From contig CAWGFN010000005.1 in NCBI GenBank assembly GCA_963821885.1, positions 186,001 to 250,000 of the forward strand: DNA of 64,000 nt, in the 5' to 3' direction. Position 1 is the stretch's first letter. The number at the start of each line of letters is the position of its first letter. This stretch comes from Oleiagrimonas sp963821885. Its GTDB lineage: Bacteria > Pseudomonadota > Gammaproteobacteria > Xanthomonadales > Rhodanobacteraceae. Below the pieces are notes generated by a model that had not been told where the DNA came from, searched no databases, and was given only the letters and a program-made list of their open reading frames with translations. Shown piece after piece: positions 42,301 through 53,873 of the stretch. Made by a program: the position numbers and the translations under genes.

Positions 42301-42589
42301 CGTAATGGAGCGCCACGTCGCGCAGGCTGGATACTTTCTTGTCGGCACTCAGCGTCTTGACCAGGTGCAGGTTGTCACCGCTCCAGTCGGCCAGGCCGTG
42401 GGCGAGGTCGAGCTTGGCGAGAGTCGCGGGCTGCAGTTCGCCCTGGAGTCCAGTTCGGGCCGAAATCCAGTTACCAGCGGCTTGAGTCAGCGCCACGGTG
42501 ACTCGATTCTTATCCGACTTCTTGGGAATGAACGAGTTGAGTGTAGCGATACGACGCTTGATATCGATGGAGGTGTTGTCGCGGTCCAT
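33328..42589 (-). pseudogene. toxin-complex subunit TcA (TcdA-like), frameshifted
   Basis: TcA forms the large pentameric injector of ABC/Tc toxins. The gene opens at ATG 42589 with GAGGTT upstream. The N-terminal segment reads cleanly to about 40090 and contains the VRP1-type signature CECDECLSVYSPASYFVELL near residue 330. From about 37375 to the stop at 33328 it again reads cleanly, with the helical shaft (coiled-coil stretches near 34.5-35.3 kb) and the TcB-binding end (WRLEFPAALRQFDYDTITD). Between about 37375 and 40090 more than a dozen frame changes occur, yet recognisable TcA-like peptides continue in alternating frames. The full span is about 3,087 codons, longer than TcdA (about 2,500). 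It is downstream of tcB-tcC (77 nt) and probably in one operon. As given it cannot make full TcA. Confidence 0.85.
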
Positions 42590-42666
42590 GACGGAACCTC
42601 ACGGTTTAGGAAGTGGAAGACACGACCAGTAGGGTCGACGTGAAGCTCTGGCCACGTGCTGTGTCT

Positions 42667-45600
42667 CTAGAGGTTGAATGTGTCGATCAGCCACCAGGCA
42701 ATGCGATTCTGTTGCTTGTATTCAGGCAGCGAGTCGTTATGCGGAAGTACCGAGCTGATGGCTTCATCCGCCGCGGTCATGGCGTCCGCGCCTCGGCTTG
42801 ACAGGCTCTCGCCGGTAGCCATCTCTACGCCGGTATCCAGAAGCTGTCCCCCGCCATAACCCAGCGAGAAGGCTTCCCCCACGGGTCCGGCATACATGGC
42901 GAGACCGGCTGCGGTATCGGCGGTAGCTTGAACTCGATCCAGGTTGTTTGTTGCTGTAGCTAGTCGGTAACTTGACTCTGCGATGGCTACGGGGCCCGCG
43001 ACTTCACCGACAACACCGAGGGCGCGTGCTCCACCTCTGGCACCTGAGCGTGCGATTCGTGTAAGTGTGGGCGCGGCTTCTTCGCTTGCTCGGGCCACGG
43101 TGCTGATCGCCGAGCGTGCCCGCGAGGCAAGTCGCCCTGCTTCCTCAGATTCTGCGAGTACGGCACTCCCGCCACGCGGGGTTGCCGCCTCGGAGGCTCG
43201 AGATACCTCGGTAGAAACTTCAGAGGTCGTGCTGGAAGCGCTGGCTGTGCTTTGCCCCGGAGTTGAAAGTTCTGGGACATCAGGCTCGATACCCTGTGAG
43301 CGCAAGCGCTCTGCCACTTGCTGTCCGGGATTGGGGCCTTCAGCTTCACTGACTTGATGCGCGAAGTTATGCCCGGATCCAACCGTGCCCGCATGTCCGC
43401 GCGTGAACATCAGGTTGCTCGTGGTCAGTGCTTCCTGAGGGGCCTGTGCGAGTTCATCGAATGTGTGATGGATTTGTATGTTGTCTAGCGAAATGCCGCT
43501 TTCTGCTGCCAACCTCCCAAAGCGCGTGCGCACTGATTGATACATGCGTCTTGCGTAGTTGATGGGTGTGCCGGAAGCACGGTTTGATCCAAGATTGCCC
43601 CCATTGTCGACAATTCTGCGGGCCAGTTCGGCTTGGAATGCGCTGACAACCTCACCGTAGTTATGAGCGTTGTATCTGCGCCCCAATACTTCAACGGCGG
43701 CGCGTTCCCAAAGAGCACCCACCCTGGGGTCATTGCCTATCAGTCCAGGGAGCGGTGGGGTCCCGTCCGTTCCATTGGGATCAGAGAGCATGATTGGATT
43801 ACATCGGCAGTACCTATACAGACAGGTGCCATCCGCGATGCCGACCGAATCAGTACTGACCCATCGACATATCCATGAAGCGAAATATCGTGTCCGGTTG
43901 TAGGTAAATCCGGTTTCTTCATCTCGCTCTTTACCGGTATAGCGATAGCGTTTGGCAGCGGCCTTCAGACTTTTATCCTGGGCCTGATAGGACGTACTGC
44001 CATAGGGGTAGTACTCCTCGTAGGAGATAATCCTGCCTTTGTCATCCAGTTCCAGGCTGGCCGAATCCAGGTAATTGCTCAACTGATATCGCACAAGTCT
44101 GTCGGGTGATCCGTCATTGCCGACAGTGCGTGCTTCGACGAGAGCGATGCGTCTTTGATCGTCAATGACGTGCAAGGTCTGGCGTTCGAGCGTCACGGTC
44201 TGGTCGGACTTGTATTCGCGGTAGATTTCGAAGGCGCCGAGATAGATCCGCTCGTTGGATCGCGTGCCATCCGTACGCGTGGTGACCTTGCGCATGCGCT
44301 GACCGCTGGAGTCGTAGACGTACCAGGTGGCGCGCGCGACTGTAGCGGGTGGTGAAGAGCTGCTGACGGTCTGGCGCGTGGTGACGGCCAGCTGGTCGTT
44401 GTGGTCCCAGTCCATGCGCGTCAGGTGCGGCATGGCAGTCATATTGCCGTGGGCATCGTATGTGTAGTGCGCGCTGGTGCTGCCGGAGGCGGTGCCGCTG
44501 AGGCGGTTGCTCATCCTGTCGAGCTCATTCTGGCTGGCTTCGTTGTAGTTGTAGTCGCGTGTCCAGTTGCCGCTGGTGGCCTGGTGTATCAGCTGTTCGA
44601 AGTTGCCCACGGCATCGTAGTGATACAGCTCGATATAGTTGCGCATCGCTTGCCCATCGCCGGGTTGGACAAGCTGGCTACGTGGCGTGTCGTCCCAGCT
44701 GGTCTGCGGCGCCGAAGCCTGGCCGATGTGTTCGCGGCCGGCGGCCCGGATCAGGCGATAGATGGGGTCATAGCTGTAGTCATTGACTGGAGTGACGACC
44801 TGACCATTGAAATACAAATCCTGCTGGGCGGCATCGTTGATGCGAGTCAGGTTGCCAGACGGATCATAGGTATAGGCGAGGTCCTGCACCTTAGAGATGC
44901 CTGGCGCGCTTCCGGTGGTGCGCAGGCGAACCAGGTGATAGGTATCCGGATCGTAGCTGTAATTTGTGGTTGCACCGTTGCCATACGCGATCGACGTGCG
45001 CTGGCCCTTGGCATTGTAGTCGATGTTGGTCACCGCGTGCAGGTCGGCCGTGGCCGGATCGAGCAGGCCCGTGGGCGCCGCGTCACGACTGAGCCATGCG
45101 TCGACGCGCTGCAGGAGTTTGGCTTCGTTGTAGCCGGCACGAAGGATATTCAGCTTGGTACCGGACCGATCACTATGCGGTGCGACGACCTGCACGGGCC
45201 GGTTCATCGCGTCGAACCTCGTCGAGGAGGCAAAGATTTCCGCTTCTAGCGCCGGTGCGGGTGTGCTCGACCAGTCCGGGGTGAGTGAGTAGTCGGTCAG
45301 AAGTTGCCTGCGGCTGGCGAGAAGGTTGCCCTTGAAGTCGTACGCATCGTGGGTGGCAAGCCCAGCGCCATCGTGCAATTGAAATATGCGGCCGCGAAGA
45401 TTGGCCGAGGCGCCTTGGCCTTCACCATAGACCGTCTTCTCGGTCAGCATTTCGTCCGGATCGACGCCTTGCACGTACAAATCGGTAGGACGATGCAGAG
45501 TGTCGTAGACAAGGCGCCGCTTATGACCACGGCTGTCCCAGGAGCGAATCGGCTTGCCCAGGATATTGGACAGTGTCCAGCGTTCGCCCGCTTCCATGCT

Positions 45601-48600
45601 GGCACGGTGGATGCGCGTGCCGAGCATGTCGTAGTCCTGGCGCATGACGACACGACCCAGCGCATCGATGACCGCACGCTGGTTGCCCTCGATGTCCAGT
45701 TCGGTGCGCGTGCGGTATTTGTCGGTATCGGCCGGCCCGTTGTCGGCGATGGCCAGGAACGGCCGGCCGAGCGTGTCGAAATACATCAGCGCGGGCGTGC
45801 CCGCGTGCGCGGCGGCCTTGTCGGCGGCGTCCTTGGCATCGGCGCCGAGGGTGCCGTCCGCGCGTTGCTGGTGCCAGGTGGGCAGGTAGTCGGCGTCGGG
45901 CAGGCGGTTGAACCAGGCGCCGACGTCCGGGTCGGTCTTTGGGTTGAGCAGAACCGTGTCGTTGACGTCGTGGGCCTGTTTCTTCCACGGGTCGAAAACC
46001 ACCTTCTCGTAGCTGTGGTCGGGGTGCAGGGTGGCGATCGCGCGGCCAAGCGGATCGCGCAGAAGGGTGCTGCTGACGCCGTGCTGCTCGATGCCGAACT
46101 GCGGCGTGGCGCTGAAGAACGGTTCGTACTCGCGGACCGCCGCGCCCTTATTGTCGTAGACCTTGGTGCCGGTGCCGGCCCAGCGCGGATCCTGCACGGG
46201 CGCGGCGCTGTCGGAGGGATCGAGCGGCCGGGCTCGGCCTGGGCTCTTGGTCTGCGCCACCCGGCCGAAGCCGTCGGAGTACACGAAGCTCAGGTGCACC
46301 TTGCTGTCCGCGCCCGGCGCGAGGTCGCTGACGTGCGTCTCGCGCTGGATGGCGGCGGCGCAGACCGGCACGCGATCGAGGTCGTAGACGATGCGTGTGC
46401 TGGCGCTGCCCAGGTGCTGCACGGCCAGCGCGCGCGGGTTGGCGGCGTCGAAGAAGTCGGTGACTTCCTGCGCGGTGAGCTCGGCGGTGAAATCGTTGAA
46501 GTTGTCGCCTTCGACCGGGCCCGTGGCCTTGCCCATGACCGCCGTGCCGACGACCAGGCCCAGCGCGTCAAAGCGCGCTTCCCGACGGTTGCCATTGATG
46601 TCGGTGACGCGGTACGGCTGCAGTACGCGGTAGTCGTAGTCGACACGCGTGGTATTGCCCAGCGCGTCGCGGGTGGACACGACCAGCAGATCGTCGGCGT
46701 CGTACCCGGCGTGGCCGGGGTTGCCGAACGGATCGACGAAGCGGCGCGGCGTGAAGAAGTGGTTGCGCGCGTAGGCCAGCTCCACGTTGGCAGGATCGGC
46801 CGGCTCGGTCGGCGAGTAGAACAGGCGGCCCGAGGGAATCCACAGGCGACCGTCGTGCTCGAGGTCGCGGTAGCCGCCCTCCGGGCCGGTCAGCAGGCCG
46901 GTCAGCTCGGCGCGCGAGGCCTTGCTTTGGTACACGTCGAGCAGGCCCGGCGTGAAGGCCAGTTTGTACGACTCGCCGGGCAGCGCCATGGATTCCAGTT
47001 GGCCCAGCGGCAAAAGGCCGTTGAGGCTGTCGCGCCGGTACAGCGTGCGGACCTGTTCGATGACGCGTTTCTGCAGGCTGCCGTCGGGGGTTTGCTCGTA
47101 GGCGATCTCGGTCGCGGCATCCAGCGCGTTGCGCAGCTCATCGACCGTGAACACGCTGGCCGCGGGCGACAGGCCGGTGAGTTCGACCGTTATCGACTCG
47201 GCCGTCGCGCCGAGGCGATACCAGTCGTCGGCGTCGGGACGATGGATGAGGTGGTTCTCGCTGGCGGTGACCAGCGTGCGGGTCTGCCGCGCCTGGTCGG
47301 CGGGATCGAGATCGGGATCGGGCTGGCGTCGGCCGTAACCGACCGCCGCCGAGCGGGTCACGTGGCCGAAGGCGTCCACCTCCAGGGTCAACGCATGCTG
47401 GATGCGCGGGTCGTCCACGTGGCGTTCGTAGTGGTAGCTCAGGCTCTGGTCCGCATGGCGCAGGAAGGCGCCATGGTGGTTGGCGCCGCGGGGCTGCAGG
47501 CGGCGCAGGCCGTAGCTGTGCTGACTGATGCCGTAGGGCTTGTCGGCCTCGGCGGTGCCATCCTCGGCGTAGACCTCCTGGCGCAGCAGGCTGCCCTTCA
47601 GGGCGCGGCAGGCCTCGCGCATCTCGGCCGCGGACAGGTCGCCGTCGGGCAGCGCGGCATCGGGCAGGAACACCGCAGCGGGATCGCCGAGGAAGTATTC
47701 GCGGTGGTCCGGATCGCGGAACCAGGCCTCCAGGCGCGCGCGCTCCAGGAAGGCGCCGGTGTGGAACCAGCTGCGCGTGACCACCGGCGGCAGGTCGAAA
47801 GTGTCGCTGGCCGATGCATCCACGCTTTCCGTGTCGCGCTGCTCGACGAAGGCGAAGCCGCGGAATTCGCGCTCGACTCCGTCGTAGTAGCCGTGGCGGT
47901 AGCGATACGTGGTGACCAGCGTGGTGTCCGAGACGAGGTCGCGGCGCTCGACGCGGGCGATGACGTGCACGGGGAACGGCAGGCGCGTGGCCCAGGCGCG
48001 CCCCGCGGCGCGGTCCTCGAGGTAGAACCGGGTCGAGGCGGCGTAGTCGATGCGGGTCTGCGCGCCCATGTGGTTGTCGGTGGATGCCAGCAGGTGCGGC
48101 TTGATGCCGCCCATGAGGTCGATGTAGCGCATCGGCCGGCGGGTCGCGCCGGGCAGCGGCGTGGACCAGACCAGGCAGGCCGTGCCGTTGCCCAGCAGGT
48201 CGACCACGTCGACGTCGCTCAGCTGATCCACCGGCGGGTAGTGCGTCAGTGCGCGGACATCACTCCAGGCATTGCCGGCCCGGTTGAAATACAGCCGGAT
48301 CTCGTCGTCGCCCAGGTACACGATGTCGCTGGTACCCGAGCCGTCGATGTCGGCCAGGCGTACCCGGCGCGGGTCGAACCGGTCGCCGGCGTCCAGGACG
48401 GGTGCGTTGCCCATCGCCACCTTGGCGCCGAAGCGGCCGTAGCCGAGGTTGGGCCAGTAGCAGATGTCGCCGTTGCGCACGCGCACGATGTCGCTGAGGC
48501 CGTCGGCCGACATGTCGGCGAGGAAGATCGACTGGGTGGGGTCGGAGAACACCAGGCGCGGACCTTCCTCCTCGTCGCTCGCTTGCGTCGTGCGCTGCTC

Positions 48601-50307
48601 CGGGCCAAAGCCCTCGCGCGCCAGCGAGGCGTACCAGCTGAACACGTGGTCCTGCGAGATCAGCACATCGGGGAAGCCGTCGCCGGTGAGGTCGACGAAG
48701 CGCAGGTCCGGATCGCGCCAGGCGATGTTGGGCACGGAGCGGAAGGGACGGAAGCCTTCCCACGCGCCGTCCCGGGTGCGCGCATGGAATCCGGCCAGCA
48801 GCGGCGCGTACTGCACCAGCTCGACCTGGCCGTCGCCGTCCAGGTCCATCACCTGTTGCACGGCACCGACCGGTTGCGCAATGGCCGGTACGGTGGCCAC
48901 GGCTTCCGCCGGCGCGAACGTGCCGCTGCCGAGGTTGCGCATGTAGTACCAGGCGTGCTCGTGCTCGGCCAGCACGCCGCGAAGACCCTCGCCATCCAGG
49001 TCGACCCAACGGTACGCGCGATCATCCACGCCCGTCGGCAGGCTGGCCACGCTGCCGGGGTCGATGTCATGCACGGTTTCATCGAGCTGCGCGCGGGTGT
49101 ATTCCAGGCTCAGAGGCGGCAGCGAGCGTTTTAGGTACGTGCCATCGTCCTGGCGCAGATATCCGCACTGCATGACGCCCGTCACGAACGAGGCCTCGGG
49201 ACGCTCGTCGTACTGCAGTTCGGTGGACTTGACCAGGCACGGTAGCGTGCCCAGCGCATCGGGAAAGCGGTGGAACACCAGGAAGCGACGGCACAGGCGA
49301 TAGGTGCGCACGTCGAAACTTGCACGGTGTTGCGAGAAGGGATCACTTCGCAGCGGCCACGTTCGGACTTCGTCGGGCGTGGGCTGGTCGACGTCGTGCT
49401 CGCCGTAGTCGAGCACGATCTCGAACATCCAGTCGGTCAGTGCCGTCGGATCGGTGGCCTTCCACTGGTTGTCGCGGTTGGGTGCGCGGTTGCCGTAGCG
49501 GATGCGCTTGAGATAGCGCTGCGCGAAGTGCCCGGCGGCCAGGCGATTGCGTTCCTGCGGTGCGGCGGGATCGATGTTGCTGGCGTCCTCGGCCTTGTAT
49601 TCGAAGACCACCGCGCTGCCCTTGTCGTCGTAGTGCGCGCGAATCAGCCATTCGAATACACGCGTCGGATCGTGCGGATCGCAGATACGCGAAGCGGCAT
49701 CGGTGCCGTACAGGGTGGTGCGGTTGTCGCCGCTCAGGGTGCGCCAGTGCACTTCGCCGGTGGCGATGCGGGTCCAGCGCTCGATGCGGCGGAAGGCACT
49801 TTCGATGCGTGGCCGGTAGCGCCGGACCCGGTGGCCATCGCGCTCGTCTTCGTGGATGACCAGCTGCCCTGCCCCGTCGCGTACCCAGGTTTCACCGGGC
49901 TCGCGATGAAAGCCGGGATGGGATGCCAGCCAGCTGCCGTCCGGGTCCTCGCGATACAGCGGCACCAGGTCCTCGGCGCCGGACAGCAGGAAGACGTCGG
50001 AGTCCTCGGCGTCCCGGTATTGCGGAAGTCGTTTCTGGGTCTTGCGACGGATCGAGGCGGTGGACAGGCTCCAGCCGAGGCCGAACGGGCCGTTGCCGTT
50101 GCCGGAGTCGTACTGCAGCGCCAGCTCGGGCGCCAGGCGCGAGAAGCCCGGGCTGATGGCGATGGGCACGGCCATCGACGCCGTGCCGGTGACCGGGTTG
50201 GCGTTGAAGCGTTCGCCGATGCCGTGGATGGCGCCGCCACCCTTGGGCAGGGTGACTTCCGGTGCCGAAACCGCGAAAGGCGTGTCCTTGGGCTGCTGCG
50301 AATCCAT
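42667..50307 (-). CDS. fused TcB-TcC toxin (SpvB / TcdB / RHS) with variable C-terminal effector
   Basis: A 2,546-residue unbroken protein. Domains in order: SpvB-like start (KGGGAIHGIGERF, about 20-320); FG-GAP/VCBS propeller repeats (MDLDGDGQVELVQ near 485, then VDLTGDGFPD, LADMSADGLSD, LADIDGSGTSD to about 660); TcdB middle region; many RHS/YD repeats; and the RHS core GKERDEETGFTYNRTRYF near 2125, ending LSDPNG. The tail from about 2179 (368 residues) is the hypervariable effector. It contains IQIHHTFDEL and SGHNFAHQ, an HNH-like His arrangement, then a Ser/Thr linker and a Gly/Ala-rich end. TcB and TcC are usually separate genes; here they form one cocoon polypeptide that should cleave itself and load the tail. 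Tail DNA is near 55% GC by hand count at 43621-43920, against over 70% in the body, suggesting exchange. ATG 50307 has only a weak ribosome site. Confidence 0.93.
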   Translation of the reverse strand: MDSQQPKDTPFAVSAPEVTLPKGGGAIHGIGERFNANPVTGTASMAVPIAISPGFSRLAPELALQYDSGNGNGPFGLGWSLSTASIRRKTQKRLPQYRDAEDSDVFLLSGAEDLVPLYREDPDGSWLASHPGFHREPGETWVRDGAGQLVIHEDERDGHRVRRYRPRIESAFRRIERWTRIATGEVHWRTLSGDNRTTLYGTDAASRICDPHDPTRVFEWLIRAHYDDKGSAVVFEYKAEDASNIDPAAPQERNRLAAGHFAQRYLKRIRYGNRAPNRDNQWKATDPTALTDWMFEIVLDYGEHDVDQPTPDEVRTWPLRSDPFSQHRASFDVRTYRLCRRFLVFHRFPDALGTLPCLVKSTELQYDERPEASFVTGVMQCGYLRQDDGTYLKRSLPPLSLEYTRAQLDETVHDIDPGSVASLPTGVDDRAYRWVDLDGEGLRGVLAEHEHAWYYMRNLGSGTFAPAEAVATVPAIAQPVGAVQQVMDLDGDGQVELVQYAPLLAGFHARTRDGAWEGFRPFRSVPNIAWRDPDLRFVDLTGDGFPDVLISQDHVFSWYASLAREGFGPEQRTTQASDEEEGPRLVFSDPTQSIFLADMSADGLSDIVRVRNGDICYWPNLGYGRFGAKVAMGNAPVLDAGDRFDPRRVRLADIDGSGTSDIVYLGDDEIRLYFNRAGNAWSDVRALTHYPPVDQLSDVDVVDLLGNGTACLVWSTPLPGATRRPMRYIDLMGGIKPHLLASTDNHMGAQTRIDYAASTRFYLEDRAAGRAWATRLPFPVHVIARVERRDLVSDTTLVTTYRYRHGYYDGVEREFRGFAFVEQRDTESVDASASDTFDLPPVVTRSWFHTGAFLERARLEAWFRDPDHREYFLGDPAAVFLPDAALPDGDLSAAEMREACRALKGSLLRQEVYAEDGTAEADKPYGISQHSYGLRRLQPRGANHHGAFLRHADQSLSYHYERHVDDPRIQHALTLEVDAFGHVTRSAAVGYGRRQPDPDLDPADQARQTRTLVTASENHLIHRPDADDWYRLGATAESITVELTGLSPAASVFTVDELRNALDAATEIAYEQTPDGSLQKRVIEQVRTLYRRDSLNGLLPLGQLESMALPGESYKLAFTPGLLDVYQSKASRAELTGLLTGPEGGYRDLEHDGRLWIPSGRLFYSPTEPADPANVELAYARNHFFTPRRFVDPFGNPGHAGYDADDLLVVSTRDALGNTTRVDYDYRVLQPYRVTDINGNRREARFDALGLVVGTAVMGKATGPVEGDNFNDFTAELTAQEVTDFFDAANPRALAVQHLGSASTRIVYDLDRVPVCAAAIQRETHVSDLAPGADSKVHLSFVYSDGFGRVAQTKSPGRARPLDPSDSAAPVQDPRWAGTGTKVYDNKGAAVREYEPFFSATPQFGIEQHGVSSTLLRDPLGRAIATLHPDHSYEKVVFDPWKKQAHDVNDTVLLNPKTDPDVGAWFNRLPDADYLPTWHQQRADGTLGADAKDAADKAAAHAGTPALMYFDTLGRPFLAIADNGPADTDKYRTRTELDIEGNQRAVIDALGRVVMRQDYDMLGTRIHRASMEAGERWTLSNILGKPIRSWDSRGHKRRLVYDTLHRPTDLYVQGVDPDEMLTEKTVYGEGQGASANLRGRIFQLHDGAGLATHDAYDFKGNLLASRRQLLTDYSLTPDWSSTPAPALEAEIFASSTRFDAMNRPVQVVAPHSDRSGTKLNILRAGYNEAKLLQRVDAWLSRDAAPTGLLDPATADLHAVTNIDYNAKGQRTSIAYGNGATTNYSYDPDTYHLVRLRTTGSAPGISKVQDLAYTYDPSGNLTRINDAAQQDLYFNGQVVTPVNDYSYDPIYRLIRAAGREHIGQASAPQTSWDDTPRSQLVQPGDGQAMRNYIELYHYDAVGNFEQLIHQATSGNWTRDYNYNEASQNELDRMSNRLSGTASGSTSAHYTYDAHGNMTAMPHLTRMDWDHNDQLAVTTRQTVSSSSPPATVARATWYVYDSSGQRMRKVTTRTDGTRSNERIYLGAFEIYREYKSDQTVTLERQTLHVIDDQRRIALVEARTVGNDGSPDRLVRYQLSNYLDSASLELDDKGRIISYEEYYPYGSTSYQAQDKSLKAAAKRYRYTGKERDEETGFTYNRTRYFASWICRWVSTDSVGIADGTCLYRYCRCNPIMLSDPNGTDGTPPLPGLIGNDPRVGALWERAAVEVLGRRYNAHNYGEVVSAFQAELARRIVDNGGNLGSNRASGTPINYARRMYQSVRTRFGRLAAESGISLDNIQIHHTFDELAQAPQEALTTSNLMFTRGHAGTVGSGHNFAHQVSEAEGPNPGQQVAERLRSQGIEPDVPELSTPGQSTASASSTTSEVSTEVSRASEAATPRGGSAVLAESEEAGRLASRARSAISTVARASEEAAPTLTRIARSGARGGARALGVVGEVAGPVAIAESSYRLATATNNLDRVQATADTAAGLAMYAGPVGEAFSLGYGGGQLLDTGVEMATGESLSSRGADAMTAADEAISSVLPHNDSLPEYKQQNRIAWWLIDTFNL

Positions 50308-50328
50308 GTGAACGCTCTCACTGGAACC

Positions 50329-50342
50329 TTTGGACGTCCAAA
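50329..50342. promoter_or_regulatory. palindromic operator candidate upstream of tcB-tcC
   Basis: TTTGGACGTCCAAA is a perfect 14-bp palindrome ending 22 nt before the tcB-tcC start codon. Size and position suit a dimeric repressor site or a transcript hairpin near the ribosome site. The rest of the 332-nt gap (50308-50639) holds no gene; an AT-rich patch (GGAAAAAATATTTGCAC, 50559-50575) about 250 nt upstream may be part of the promoter. No regulator gene is adjacent. Confidence 0.4.
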
Positions 50343-50639
50343 TGACATCAAAGGCATGTTCGTCTGCAGTGATCGAGGCGTCGGTGCTGCGGGGTGGCTG
50401 TGTCTGGCTGTGGGTACCGTTCGTGACGTGCAGCGGTGGCGAATCCGTTTCTCCGTGCTGTTGGCACGTTCCGCTGTCGTGATCGAGCGAGACCCGGTAA
50501 TGCGATATCCGGCGCGCGGTGGATCACCATCCTTGGATCGCATCCTAGGCCTGTGGATTCGGAAAAAATATTTGCACTAAGACGTAAGCGCAGTGCTTGC
50601 GGGATGTAGGGGTGCGATTACACGGATGTGGTCCGCAAC

Positions 50640-51545
50640 TTACGCGGCACCCCTGAAACCCGCGCCAGCACGAGCGCGGCGTGCGTGGCGCAAGGCGTCG
50701 CCAGTGAGGATGGCCAGGGCCAGCCAGATGATGCCGAAGCCGACCCAGTGCGCGGGCGGCATCGGTTCATGGTTGATCGCCACGGCGATGATGAACTGCA
50801 GCGACGGCGCCAGGTACTGCATCATGCCGACGATGCTCAACGGCAGGCGGCGCGCGGCGGCGGCGAAGAAGGTCAGCGGCGCGGCGGTGACGATGCCGGT
50901 GGAGGCCATCCACAGCATGCTGCGCACGCCGTCATGGGTGAAGTGGGTCTGGCCGCGGGCGTGCAGCCAGGCCAGCGCGGCGATGGCGAAGGGTGCCAGC
51001 AGCAGCGTCTCGATGCCGAGGCTGGCCACGGCGCCGGTGTGGCGGCCGGCGTAGCTCTTGGCCAGGCCGTAGAGGCCGAAGCTGATGGCCAGTCCCAGCG
51101 CCACCCACGGCAACTGGCCGTCGCTGATGCCGATCACCAGCACCGCGACCAGGCCGATGCCCATCGCCGCCCACTGCAGCGGACGCAGGCGCTCCTTGAG
51201 GATCAGCACGCCCAGGCCCACGGTCAGGATCGGGTTGGTGAAGTAGCCCAGCGAGGCCTGTTGCACCAGGCGATGGTTGGCGGCGTAGACGTAGATCAGC
51301 CAGTTGATGCCGATCAGCGCCGCGGCGGCGGCCAGGAAGCCCAGGCGACGCGGGTTGCGCAAGGTCTCGATGGCGGGCCCCAGTCCGCCGGTGAACAGCA
51401 GGATGGTCACGCAGATCAGCAGCGTCCACAGCGTGCGGTTGCCGACGATCTCCAGGTCCGAGGCGAACGCCAGCTGCTGGAAGAACAGCGGCAGCACGCC
51501 CCAGATGCCGTAGCAGGCGAGGCCGAACAGCAGGCCGCTGCGCAT
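50640..51545 (-). CDS. rarD: EamA-family transporter RarD
   Basis: A 301-residue membrane protein with about ten helices arranged as two EamA repeats. The N-terminal GLLFGLACYGIWGVLPLFFQ and the block EIVGNRTLWTLL match RarD (chloramphenicol-sensitive RarD protein family). The transported substrate is unknown. ATG 51545 has CAGG about 8 nt upstream; the frame continues open upstream to 51740, and a GTG start giving about 12 more residues is possible. It follows rpoD on the same strand but with a terminator between, so it has its own promoter. Confidence 0.88.
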   Translation of the reverse strand: MRSGLLFGLACYGIWGVLPLFFQQLAFASDLEIVGNRTLWTLLICVTILLFTGGLGPAIETLRNPRRLGFLAAAAALIGINWLIYVYAANHRLVQQASLGYFTNPILTVGLGVLILKERLRPLQWAAMGIGLVAVLVIGISDGQLPWVALGLAISFGLYGLAKSYAGRHTGAVASLGIETLLLAPFAIAALAWLHARGQTHFTHDGVRSMLWMASTGIVTAAPLTFFAAAARRLPLSIVGMMQYLAPSLQFIIAVAINHEPMPPAHWVGFGIIWLALAILTGDALRHARRARAGAGFRGAA

Positions 51546-51770
51546 CGATGCCTGGGAATGGGATGCGGAATGGATCTTGGACACGGACGATACCTGGTCG
51601 AACTCGGGGTGGGGGGCGGGCGGTGCATGCCCGGGAGTGCGGTCGAAGGCCGGGCGCGGGCATTCCGGCGACCCTTCCATGATGCGTTCGACACGGCCCC
51701 AGCACCACTGAAAGTTGCGCGTGACCGACTTGAATCCCATTCACATCGGGTGTCGCGTTGTCCGGCAACG

Positions 51771-51794
51771 AAAACGGCCGCCCGCGGCGGCCGT
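51771..51794 (-). terminator. rho-independent terminator of rpoD
   Basis: On the minus strand ACGGCCGCC / GGCGGCCGT (9 bp, 3-nt loop, 51774-51794) is followed by UUUCGUU. It is 26 nt past the rpoD stop. Confidence 0.75.
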
Positions 51795-51819
51795 CTCCGG
51801 ATCGTGCGTGGCGAATGGC

Positions 51820-53715
<1,896 letters not shown>

Positions 53716-53744
53716 GGATGAAACCGCGGGACCCGGAACCGTTC

Positions 53745-53750
53745 AGTATA
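53745..53750 (-). promoter_or_regulatory. -10 box of rpoD promoter
   Basis: TATACT on the minus strand, 30 nt upstream of the rpoD start codon, matches the sigma-70 -10 consensus at five of six positions. The surrounding 53716-53830 is unusually AT-rich for this genome. A weak -35 (CTGGCT) can be placed 17 nt upstream. Confidence 0.45.
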
Positions 53751-53873
53751 CCAGATGGCGACTTTTTAGCCAGCATTCAAGCGCGATGAATATGTTGTGG
53801 GGCATAGCAAAAAGCATGCCCGACAAGGGCTTGCGGCGCGCATGGCGTGGAGGTCGGGCCGGCGGGGCCGGTC

